Below are positions 36,510 to 45,400 of a DNA stretch of 64,000 nt, piece by piece. The first letter of the stretch is position 1; every line of letters starts with the position of its first letter. The position numbers were made by a program, and so were the translations under genes. The notes under the pieces were generated by a model. The model saw only the letters and a program-made list of their open reading frames with translations. It was not told the DNA's origin and ran no database searches. The DNA is from Streptomyces sp. DG1A-41 (GTDB lineage Bacteria > Actinomycetota > Actinomycetes > Streptomycetales > Streptomycetaceae), in assembly GCF_037055355.1 (NCBI RefSeq), contig NZ_CP146350.1, positions 6,843,001-6,907,000 of the forward strand, given 5' to 3'.

Positions 36510-37511
36510 ATGAGTACCGAGATCGACGTCCTCGTCCTGGGCGGCGCGGGCGTGGACACCATCGTGCACGTGCCCGAGCTGCCCGTGCCGTTCGCCGACA
36601 GCCACATGATCCGGCCCGGGATCGTGACGCGCGCGGGCCAGAGCGGTGACTTCGTCGCGCTGGCCGCGAACGCCCTGGGGCTGCGCACGCATCACATCGA
36701 CATGCTGGGCGACGACCCCGAGGGCGACCTGGTCCGCGCCCTGCACCGCGACCGCGGCATCGCGCTCACCGCCGTCCCCCAGCCGCTCGGCACCAAGCGC
36801 GCGGTCAACCTCGTCGGCCCCGACGGCAGGCGGCTGTCCCTGTACGACGCCACCCGCTCGGCGGAGACGGACCGGCTGCCCGAGGCCACCCTGCGGGAGC
36901 TGGCCGCGGCCGGCCGGCACGCCCATGTCGTCATCACCCAGCCGTGCCCCCACGCGCTGCCCGTCCTGCGCGAGGCGGGCATCACGATCTCCACCGACCT
37001 GCACGACTGGGACGGGTCCGACCCCTACCACGAGCCCTTCGCCCACCAGGCCGACCTCGTCTTCCTGTCGAGCACGGCACTGACCGACCCCGAGCGGACC
37101 ATGCGGCGGATCACCGAGCGGGGCCGGGCCCGGGCCGTCGTCGCCACCGCCGGGGCGGACGGGGCGTACCTGCTGGCCGACGGCGAGCTGACCCACGTAC
37201 CCGCCGCCACGCCCCCGGCACCGGTCGTCGACTCCAACGGCGCCGGCGACGCCTTCGCCGCCGCGTTCCTCTTCGCCTGGCTGAACGGCGCCCCGCCCCG
37301 CCACTGCGCCCTGCACGGCGCGGTGGCGGGGGCGTACGCCTGCACGGTCCCGTCGACCCGGACGGACAGCATCGGGCGGGAGGAACTGCGTGCCGGGGTG
37401 GCGGAACTGGAGCGGGCCGGGCAGGCGGCGGGCAGTGCGACGGAAGCCGGTGACGCACTCCCGCCCCGCGGCTCTAGCGCGTCCCCGGCGACACGTCCTT
37501 GCGGCGGCTGA
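36510..37511 (+). CDS. PfkB-family carbohydrate kinase
   Basis: 333 residues from ATG 36510, preceded by GGGGGAGGA. Ribokinase-fold motifs are present: GGAGVDTIVHVPELP at the N-terminus, GQSGDFVALAANALG (substrate di-Gly region) and the ATP/anion-hole motif DSNGAGDAFAAAFL with the catalytic aspartate. It phosphorylates a sugar or nucleoside; the exact one cannot be read. The last 30 residues are Pro/Ser-rich. The 3' end overlaps the antisense small gene at 37474-37593. Confidence 0.9.
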   Translation: MSTEIDVLVLGGAGVDTIVHVPELPVPFADSHMIRPGIVTRAGQSGDFVALAANALGLRTHHIDMLGDDPEGDLVRALHRDRGIALTAVPQPLGTKRAVNLVGPDGRRLSLYDATRSAETDRLPEATLRELAAAGRHAHVVITQPCPHALPVLREAGITISTDLHDWDGSDPYHEPFAHQADLVFLSSTALTDPERTMRRITERGRARAVVATAGADGAYLLADGELTHVPAATPPAPVVDSNGAGDAFAAAFLFAWLNGAPPRHCALHGAVAGAYACTVPSTRTDSIGREELRAGVAELERAGQAAGSATEAGDALPPRGSSASPATRPCGG

Positions 37512-37593
37512 TGCTGCGCACGCTCGCCACAGTGAGGGTTCCGAGGACGAACAGTGTGGCCGCTGCGCCGATCAGCTCTGCGGTCGTGTGCAT
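37474..37593 (-). CDS. Small single-span membrane protein, 39 residues
   Basis: The frame from ATG 37593 has a perfect GGAGG site 5 bp upstream and encodes a hydrophobic helix (ELIGAAATLFVLGTLTVASV) followed by a basic tail (RSISRRKDVSPGTR). That gives an N-out, C-in membrane peptide. It overlaps the end of the sugar kinase gene by 38 bp on the opposite strand. It is too short for standard gene finding. Function is unknown. Confidence 0.65.
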   Translation of the reverse strand: MHTTAELIGAAATLFVLGTLTVASVRSISRRKDVSPGTR

Positions 37594-37774
37594 GGGGCCT
37601 CCAGGGGCGGCGACAGCCGGGAGTGGACGGGCTTAGTCATATAGGCATGGGAGCCGGGTGACCTGCGGAATCGGCAGCCGCAGCAGCCTCTGAATTCACC
37701 CGGAGAGCAGACGGGACGCCGATGAGGGGTGGCGGGTGGGCGAGCCCGCAATCGAACGCTTACGATCCTCTGTT

Positions 37775-39826
37775 GTGTCCAAACTGACCGACGTGCCCAA
37801 ACGGATCCTGATCGGGCGCGCACTGCGCAGTGACCGGCTCGGGGAAACACTCCTGCCGAAGCGCATCGCACTCCCCGTATTCGCCTCCGACCCGCTGTCC
37901 TCCGTGGCGTACGCGCCGGGCGAGGTGCTGCTGGTCCTGTCGATCGCGGGTGTGACGGCGTACCACTTCAGTCCGTGGATCGCGGTCGCGGTCGTCGTGC
38001 TGATGTTCACCGTGGTGGCCTCGTACCGGCAGAACGTGCACGCCTACCCCAGCGGCGGCGGCGACTACGAGGTGGCGAACACCAACCTCGGCCCCAAGGC
38101 GGGCCTGACGGTCGCGAGCGCGCTGCTCGTCGACTACGTCCTCACCGTCGCGGTGTCGATCTCCTCCGGCATCGAGAACCTGGGCTCCGCGATCCCGTTC
38201 GTCGTCGAACACAAGGTGCTCTGCGCGATCGGCGTGATCGTGCTGCTGACGCTGATGAACCTGCGCGGCGTGAAGGAGTCGGGCTCGCTTTTCGCGATCC
38301 CCACGTATGTCTTCGTCGCGGGCGTCTTCACCATGATCGCCTGGGGCGCGTTCCGCGGACTGGTCCTGGACGACACCATGCGGGCACCGACGGCGGACTA
38401 CGTCATCAAACCCGAGCACCAGGGCCTGGCCGGCTTCGCCCTGGTCTTCCTGCTGCTGCGCGCCTTCTCCTCCGGCTGCGCCGCGCTCACCGGCGTCGAG
38501 GCGATCTCCAACGGCGTCCCGGCCTTCCGCAAGCCCAAGTCCAAGAACGCCGCGAACACGCTCGCCATGATGGGCCTGCTGGCCGTCACCATGTTCTGCG
38601 GCATCATCGCGCTGGCCGCCGCGACCGACGTCCGCATGGCCGAGAACCCGGCCAAGGACCTCGTCCACAACGGCGTCCCGCTCGGTGCGGACTACGTCCA
38701 GAACCCGGTGATCTCCCAGGTCGCCGAGGCCGTCTTCGGCAAGGGCAGCCTCCTTTTCATCGTGCTGGCCGCGGCCACCGCGCTGGTGCTGTTCCTCGCC
38801 GCGAACACCGCCTACAACGGATTCCCGCTGCTCGGCTCGATCCTCGCCCAGGACCGCTACCTGCCGCGCCAGCTGCACACCCGCGGCGATCGCCTCGCCT
38901 TCTCCAACGGCATCGTGCTGCTCGCAGGCGCCGCCGGACTGCTGGTATGGATCTACGGCGCCGACTCCACCCGCCTGATCCAGCTCTACATCGTCGGCGT
39001 GTTCGTGTCCTTCACGCTCAGCCAGACCGGCATGGTCCGGCACTGGAACCGCCACCTGGCCGGCGAGCAGGACAAGGCCAAGCGCCGCCACATGATCCGC
39101 TCGCGCGCCATCAACGCCTTCGGCGCCTTCTTCACCGGTCTCGTACTGGTCGTCGTCCTCGTCACCAAGTTCACGCACGGCGCGTGGGTCGCCCTGCTCG
39201 GCATGGTGATCTTCTACGCGACCATGACGGCCATCCGTAAGCACTACGACCGGGTCGCCGAGGAGATCGCCGCCCCCGAGGGCCCGAGCGACGACAGCGT
39301 AAGGCCGTCCCGCGTCCACTCGGTCGTCCTGATCTCCAAGATCCACCGCCCGACCCTGCGCGCCCTGGCCTACGCCAAGCTGATGCGCTCGGACACCCTG
39401 GAGGCGGTGAGCGTCAACGTCGACCCCGCCGAGACCAAGGCGCTGCGCGACGAGTGGGAGCGGCGCGGCATCGACGTACCGCTGAAGGTCCTGGACTCGC
39501 CCTACCGCGAGATCACGCGGCCGATCATCGAGTACGTCAAGGGACTGCGCAAGGAGTCGCCGCGGGACGCGGTGTCCGTGATCATCCCCGAGTACGTCGT
39601 CGGCCACTGGTACGAGCATCTGCTGCACAACCAGAGCGCCCTGCGGCTGAAGGGCCGGCTGCTGTTCACGCCGGGGATCATGGTGACCTCGGTGCCGTAC
39701 CAGCTCCAGTCCTCCGAGGCGGCCAAGCGGCGGGCCCGCAGGCAGCAGGAGTGGAGCGCGCCGGGTTCGGTGCGGCGGGGACCGGCGCAGGAACGGCCGA
39801 AGGAGTCCTCGGACCCGAAGGCCTGA
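37775..39826 (+). CDS. APC-superfamily amino acid/potassium permease
   Basis: 683 residues from GTG 37775 (VSKLTDVPKR); a GTG 13 codons earlier is possible. Residues 40-480 hold about 12 membrane helices, starting PLSSVAYAPGEVLLVLSIAG, a typical APC first-helix unwinding region. The last 200 residues are a soluble cytoplasmic domain (VVLISKIHRPTLRALAYAKL) with a UspA-like flavour. Orthologues lie between the TrkA pair and the TrmA-like gene in mycobacteria (Rv2690c). The position next to TrkA and KdpDE makes potassium or amino acid transport plausible. Confidence 0.88.
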   Translation: MSKLTDVPKRILIGRALRSDRLGETLLPKRIALPVFASDPLSSVAYAPGEVLLVLSIAGVTAYHFSPWIAVAVVVLMFTVVASYRQNVHAYPSGGGDYEVANTNLGPKAGLTVASALLVDYVLTVAVSISSGIENLGSAIPFVVEHKVLCAIGVIVLLTLMNLRGVKESGSLFAIPTYVFVAGVFTMIAWGAFRGLVLDDTMRAPTADYVIKPEHQGLAGFALVFLLLRAFSSGCAALTGVEAISNGVPAFRKPKSKNAANTLAMMGLLAVTMFCGIIALAAATDVRMAENPAKDLVHNGVPLGADYVQNPVISQVAEAVFGKGSLLFIVLAAATALVLFLAANTAYNGFPLLGSILAQDRYLPRQLHTRGDRLAFSNGIVLLAGAAGLLVWIYGADSTRLIQLYIVGVFVSFTLSQTGMVRHWNRHLAGEQDKAKRRHMIRSRAINAFGAFFTGLVLVVVLVTKFTHGAWVALLGMVIFYATMTAIRKHYDRVAEEIAAPEGPSDDSVRPSRVHSVVLISKIHRPTLRALAYAKLMRSDTLEAVSVNVDPAETKALRDEWERRGIDVPLKVLDSPYREITRPIIEYVKGLRKESPRDAVSVIIPEYVVGHWYEHLLHNQSALRLKGRLLFTPGIMVTSVPYQLQSSEAAKRRARRQQEWSAPGSVRRGPAQERPKESSDPKA

Positions 39827-39952
39827 GGGCGGTCGGCTGCCTGTGTGACACGGGCGTGAATCGGCCGGGCGGCACCCACGTAGACTGGTGGGCTGTTGTC
39901 CGGCCGTTTTCTCTTCGGCCGTTTCCCCTCACGCTTTTGGAGTCACCCCACC

Positions 39953-41281
39953 ATGCAGGCAGAACCGAGGAAGTCGCTGGTGGGGGAGGAGTACGAGGTC
40001 GAGATCGGCCCCGTCGCCCACGGCGGCCACTGCATCGCCCGCACGTCCGAGGGTCAAGTGCTGTTCGTCCGGCACGCCCTGCCCGGTGAGCGGGTCGTGG
40101 CGCGGGTGACGGAGGGCGAGGAGGGCGCCCGGTTCCTGCGCGCGGACGCGGTGAAGGTGCTGGACGCCTCCAAGGACCGGATCGACGTTCCCTGCCCGTT
40201 CGCCGGCCCCGGCCGCTGCGGCGGCTGCGACTGGCAGCACGCCAAGCCGGGCGCGCAGCGGCGCCTGAAGGCCGACGTCATCGCCGAACAGCTCCAGCAC
40301 CTCGCCGGGCTCACACCGGAGGAGGCCGGCTGGGACGGCACGGTGGTGCCCGCCGAGGGCGACAAGGTGCCCGCGGGCCAGGTCCCGGCCTGGCGCACCC
40401 GCGTCCAGTACGCCGTCACGGCCGACGGCCGCGCGGGCCTGCGCCGGCACCGCTCCCACGAGGTGGAGCCGATCGACCACTGCATGATCGCCGCGGAGGG
40501 GGTCAGTGAGCTGGGCATCGAGAAGCGGGTGTGGACCGGCATGGACTCCGTCGAGGCGATCGCGGCGACGGGTTCGCAGGACCGCCAGGTGATCCTCACG
40601 CCGAAGCCGGGCGCGCGCCTCCCGCTGGTCGAACTCGACCGCCCGGTGTCGGTGCTGCGCGTGGACGAGCGCTCCGGCGGCGTCCACCGCGTCCACGGCC
40701 GCCCCTTCGTCCGCGAGCGGGCGGACGGCCGGACCCACCGGGTCGGGGGCGGCGGCTTCTGGCAGGTCCACCCGAAGGCCGCGGACACCCTGGTGACGGC
40801 TGTCATGCAGGGCCTCCTGCCCCGCAAGGGGGACATGGCCCTCGACCTCTACTGTGGCGTCGGCCTCTTCGCGGGAGCACTCGCCGACCGTGTCGGCGAA
40901 CAGGGCGCCGTCCTCGGCATCGAGTCCGGCAAGCGGGCGGTGGAGGACGCGCGGCACAACCTCGCCGAGTTCGATCGCGTCCGCATCGAGCAGGGCAAGG
41001 TCGAGAGCGTGCTGCCGCGCACGGGGATCACGGAGGTCGACCTGATCGTCCTGGATCCGCCGCGGGCGGGTGCCGGCCGGAAGACGGTGGCGCATCTGGC
41101 TTCGCTGGGGGCGCGGCGGATCGCGTATGTGGCGTGCGATCCGGCTGCGTTGGCTCGGGATCTGGGGTACTTCCGGGACGGTGGGTATCGGGTGCGGACG
41201 CTTCGGGCGTTCGATCTGTTTCCGATGACGTCGCACGTGGAGTGCGTGGCGATTCTTGAGCCCACTAAAAAGGGACTCTGA
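39953..41281 (+). CDS. TrmA/RumA-family RNA 5-methyluridine methyltransferase
   Basis: 442 residues from ATG 39953, with TTTTGGAG upstream. The N-terminal TRAM domain (1-65) is followed by an iron-sulfur cluster region with Cys81, Cys89, Cys92 and Cys177. The SAM-binding domain has DLYCGVGLFAGALADRVG, and the catalytic Cys395 is in YVACDPAALARDLGYF. It methylates a uridine in rRNA or tRNA. The 3' end, from 41219 on, is duplicated at 53186, so the terminal residues (after VAIL) may have been supplied by the inserted island. Confidence 0.93.
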   Translation: MQAEPRKSLVGEEYEVEIGPVAHGGHCIARTSEGQVLFVRHALPGERVVARVTEGEEGARFLRADAVKVLDASKDRIDVPCPFAGPGRCGGCDWQHAKPGAQRRLKADVIAEQLQHLAGLTPEEAGWDGTVVPAEGDKVPAGQVPAWRTRVQYAVTADGRAGLRRHRSHEVEPIDHCMIAAEGVSELGIEKRVWTGMDSVEAIAATGSQDRQVILTPKPGARLPLVELDRPVSVLRVDERSGGVHRVHGRPFVRERADGRTHRVGGGGFWQVHPKAADTLVTAVMQGLLPRKGDMALDLYCGVGLFAGALADRVGEQGAVLGIESGKRAVEDARHNLAEFDRVRIEQGKVESVLPRTGITEVDLIVLDPPRAGAGRKTVAHLASLGARRIAYVACDPAALARDLGYFRDGGYRVRTLRAFDLFPMTSHVECVAILEPTKKGL

Positions 41282-41345
41282 CCTGCTATTTCTTGTGCAT
41301 CAGTCAGGACGGCCGGGCGTGCTCGACCTGTTTCGCGATGCGCAC
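41219..41345 (+). repeat. Left copy of island-flanking direct repeat (att-like)
   Basis: The first 36 bp (41219-41254) are identical to 53186-53221. Similarity at almost constant offset (about 11965-11967 bp) continues to at least 41345, for example GTGCTCGAC at 41319 and 53284, and weakly to about 41495. This copy supplies the end of the methyltransferase gene. Integration at the 3' end of a conserved gene would give this pattern. Confidence 0.75.
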
Positions 41346-41499
41346 GAGGTGGAGCACGCCCTATGCCGGCCGAACGGGTCTGACCTGCGGGTTCGATGAT
41401 TACCGGGAAGACCGGCGTGTGGTGTCTCCGATCCTGACCGGGTCCGCGCAGAGCAGTCGTGACGCTCATGTGACGCTCGTTCTGATGGCTCGTCAGGCC

Positions 41500-41850
41500 T
41501 GTGGGCCAGGAAAAGGTCTCGTCACCGTTGAGGCGCCTTCGCGGCCTGCGTTCGTCACTGCTGACCACGAGCTCGTCCGCTCGCGGGATGGCCATTGGTC
41601 GGCCGTCCTGCGAGCGCGGGCCGACTGTGAAGTTGTCGCCGGCCGCGAGGAACGTGTCCTCGTTACTCGGCAGCAGGAGCCCGTAGCCGAACGTCCCGCC
41701 GGCGCCGCGTTCCGTCTGGGCCTTGACACGAACTCGTACCGGCCGAGGGTGAGCGTCTCCTTCTCGGAGGTCGACACCCGGAATCCCTGCACGCGGTCCT
41801 GGGGATGGGCGGCGAGGGTGTCCTTCTCCAGCGCCGTGAGCTGAGCGTAG
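41500..41850 (-). pseudogene. Remnant of a DUF5597-containing GH35-like beta-galactosidase, C-terminal part
   Basis: Read on the minus strand, two frames together give TYAQLTALEKDTLAAHPQD, TLGRYEFV and, after a frameshift, GTFGYGLLLPSNEDTFLAAG and RRLNGDETFSW. The last two resemble the C-terminal DUF5597 domain of GH35-like glycosidases, where an RRLNGDET motif is common. There is no start and the frame is broken, so this is a dead fragment. Family recognition is from memory and moderate. Confidence 0.5.
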
Positions 41851-42199
41851 GTGCGGCCAGGCCGATTCGCCCTGGCCGCTGTCGCCGTCCAGCCGCAGCC
41901 AGCTCGACCACTGCCCGGATCCGACGGCCCGGGTGCGCGCATCGACGGTTCCCGTGACGCTCGCCGGCGGGTCGGCCCAGGTGACGCCGAGCATGCTGAA
42001 CCGCTTGGTGTCGCGCTGCGCCAAGGCGGCCCGCGTGCCCTTCTCGGTCGTCTTCAGCGCGCCGTACGGACCGCGGTGTGCGCCGGAGCGGCCTTGCCGC
42101 CCCCGTCCGAGGCATCCACCGGCCGGTCGGTACTTCCCGCCCGGTGAGCCCGGCCGTGGCAACGACAGCTGCACTCCAGATGTAGCGAAGTCTACCCAT
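41850..42199 (-). pseudogene. Remnant of a secreted PGRP-type N-acetylmuramoyl-L-alanine amidase, N-terminal part
   Basis: The minus strand opens with MGRLRYIWSAAVVATAGLTG, a signal-peptide-like start. After a frameshift it continues KRFSMLGVTWADPPASVTGT and RTRAVGSGQWSSWLRLDGD. The pattern 'F-S-L/M-x-G-V-x-W-x-D-P' followed by 'R-T-R ... W-S-x-W' is characteristic of the N-terminal region of Streptomyces peptidoglycan-recognition amidases. The catalytic domain is absent; the fragment runs into the DUF5597 remnant. Confidence 0.5.
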
Positions 42200-42427
42200 G
42201 GCGGATCAGTGACGTCCTGGCACGTGCGAGAGAGGGACCGGACAACACTCATGCCGACAGGGAGAGACGCGCGACACAGGGACTTCCGGCAACCATAGAA
42301 GGTTGCACTGCTGGAACCCACCATCCTCGTGAGACAGATCACTCGCTACTTCGCCAACGATGGCGCTCCACTTTGCCATCACTTGACGGCAATTAGCTTC
42401 TTTTTGCGCAAGGTACCTTCACACCGG

Positions 42428-42458
42428 CATCACGTTCGTGATGCATCGTCACATGTGA
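42428..42458. promoter_or_regulatory. Cluster of three palindromes before the RHS gene
   Basis: CATCACG-TT-CGTGATG (42428-42443), GATGCATC (42440-42447) and TCACATGTGA (42449-42458) lie together, 18 bp before the RHS start codon and next to its GGAGA ribosome site. The surrounding DNA is AT-richer than the genome. Such a cluster could be an operator or fold in the mRNA leader. Confidence 0.45.
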
Positions 42459-42476
42459 AATGACCGGAGAATCTGG

Positions 42477-45400
42477 ATGATTCACGATCCTGCGTCTCAC
42501 AGACGCAGACATCCTCGGTCCGGGGGAAGCACTCGCTGGATAGCGGGGGGTCTGTCCTTGGCCTTGGCCGTCACGCTGCTGGACGGCGCGTATGCCGCAG
42601 CCGCCCCGGTGCCCCAGAGCACCAAGGCTCCGAAGAAGGCGGCGGCCACACAGGCAGTGGACATCCCATCCGCTCGAGTGGCCGCCCGCCTGTCCGGCAA
42701 GCGGGTGGAGGCGCTGTCGGAGCGTACGGAGTCCTCCACGACGTGGGTGAACAAGGACGGTTCCCTCACTACCGAACTCACCGCCGGGCCCACCCGGTTC
42801 AGGGACGAGGACACGGACGACTGGCGCGACGTCGACCTCGCCCTGGTCCGGGAAGACGGAGGGTCGGTCGAACCCAAGGCGCACCCCCGTGGACTGCGGC
42901 TGACCGGCAGGACGGGCAAGCCCGCCACGTCTCTGACGGCCGCACGCGAAGCCAAGGCCACCGACCTGGTGAGCCTGGGAGAGGGTGATCAGCGGATCAC
43001 CTTGCAGTGGAAGGGCGGACTGCCCCAGCCCAAGCTCGACGGGACGCGGGCGCAGTACGTCAACGCGGTGCCGGGAGCGGACGTAGTGGTCGAGGCCACA
43101 CGCACCGGCTTCGAGCAGTTCGTCGAGGTCAAGGAGCGCCCTGAGCAGGGGAACTACTCCTACACGCTGCCGCTGAAGGCCAAGGGCCTGAAGGTGAAAC
43201 ACCTGCCGGACGGCAGCGTCCAGTTCACGGACAAGAAGAACAAGAAGCGGGCCGTGATGCCCGCTCCGGTGATGTGGGACGCCACTGTCGACGAGCGGTC
43301 CGGAGAACATACCCGCAAGGCCAAGGTCGGCCTGAAGGTAGTGAAGAAGCGTTCCTCCATCGATCTGGTCATCACCCCGGACGCGAAGTTCCTCGCCGAT
43401 CCGGACACCAAGTACCCGGTCACTGTCGACCCGTCGACGTCCTCGCTGTCCAACGTCTTCGACACCTACGTCCAGCAGGGCGAGACCGTCGACTGGTCCA
43501 ACGACACCGAACTGGACTTCGGCAACCCGGGCACGAAGAACGCCGACGGCACGCCGCGCACCGCGCAGTCGTTCATCTCCTGGAACACCTCGCCGGTCCA
43601 GGACGCACTGGTGTCCAGTGCCAAGCTGAGTCTGTGGAACTTTCACTCGGGCAACACCGACTGCAAGCCCTACCCCTGGGAGGTGTGGTCCTCCGGAGCG
43701 GCGTCCACCTCCAGCCGCTGGACCAACCGTCCGACGATGACGGCGAAGAAGGCCACCTCCACCGAGACCCGCGGCAACCCGGGCTGCAGCACACAGTCGG
43801 ACGGCTGGATCCACGCCGACGTCACCACGCTGATGCAGGAGTGGGCGTCGGCCAAGGCCACCCGCGGCCACATGGGCATCCGCGCCTCCGACGAGTCGGC
43901 GACCGCCCAGTGGAAGCGGGTCAACTCCGCAAACGCGGCCTCTAACCCGCCCAAGCTGGTGGTGAACTACAACTACCGGCCGCGCACGGGCACCAAGCAG
44001 GAGGCTGGCCCGCCTTACTTCTCCTACAGCGGCGCCTACGTGGTGAACACCACCACACCCACCCTGCGGGACACCTTCGTCGACGCCGACGGTGACAAGG
44101 TCAACGGCACCTTCCAGATCTTCGACAACGCCACCAACACCCAGGTCGGCGACGTCATCGTCTCCAAGTACGTGCCCTCCGGGCAAGTCGCCTCGGTGAC
44201 CGTGCCCTCCGGCGTGCTGACCAACGGCAAGACCTACAAATTCCGCACCTCGCCCTACGACGGGTCCCACTACAACAACGGCTGGTCGGCCTGGAAGACC
44301 TTCACCGTCGACACCACCGCCCCCTCCGCCCCCACCTCCATCACGTCCACGGACTACCCGACGCCCCAGTGGGTGAAGGGCGCCGGACAAGCCGGCACGT
44401 TCACCGTCACCCCCAAGGGCACCGACCACAACTGGCTGGAGTGGTCGCTGGACGGCATGACCTGGACCAAGGTCGCCACCGGTGGCTCCACCGCCGCCAG
44501 GGCCCTCAGCATCACCCCGCCCAAGGACGGAACCCACACCCTTCAGGTCCGCCAGGTCGACAAGGGCGACAACAAGTCCGAGGCCGTCGACTACACGTTC
44601 CACGCCGGTCCGGGCGGCTTCGTCCGGCCCGACGAGGGCGAGCGCACCGCCCGACGCCTGCCGCTCGTCGCGGAGGCCGACGGTTCGAAGTACGACAAGG
44701 TGTCGTTCTCCTGGCGCCGCTCCGAGGCCGATGCGTGGGAGCGGATCCCCGCGGGTGACGTCACTTCGTCCGGCACGCCGCTGACCGCCTGGCCGGTGGC
44801 TCTCACGGCTGGCAGGAACGATCAGCTGGTGTGGGACGCGACCACCACGGTCGACCCGGACGGTACCGCCCAGATCAAGGCCGACTTCACCGGGCCCGAC
44901 AACGCCTCGGGCAGTACGCAGCCGCTGTCCGTGGTTGTCGACCGCAACGCCTCCGGGGCCGCGACCGACGAGATCGGCCCCGGTTCGCTGAACCTGCTGA
45001 CCGGTGACTACAGCCTGTCCGCCACTGACACCTCGCACTTCGACCTGTCGGTGACCCGCACCGCGTCCTCCCGGAGGCCGGACGCCGGGGAACAACAGAC
45101 CGGCCAGGTGGCCATCTTCGGCAAGGAGTGGGTGTCGGGCACAGCCGCCGACGCCACCGACTCCGACTACTCGCACCTGCGGAGAATCTCCGACACGGCC
45201 GTGGCCGTGGTGGACATCGAGGGCGAGGAGATCTCCTTCACCGCGAACGCCGCGAAGACCGGCTGGATACCGGAGCCCGGCTCGGAGGAGCTGACGCTCA
45301 AGGGCAGTGTGAGCAGCACCTTCACACTCTCCGACACCGAGGGCACCGTCACCGAGTTCACCAAGCCGGATCCGGCCGCGACGACCTGGCAGGTCTCCAG

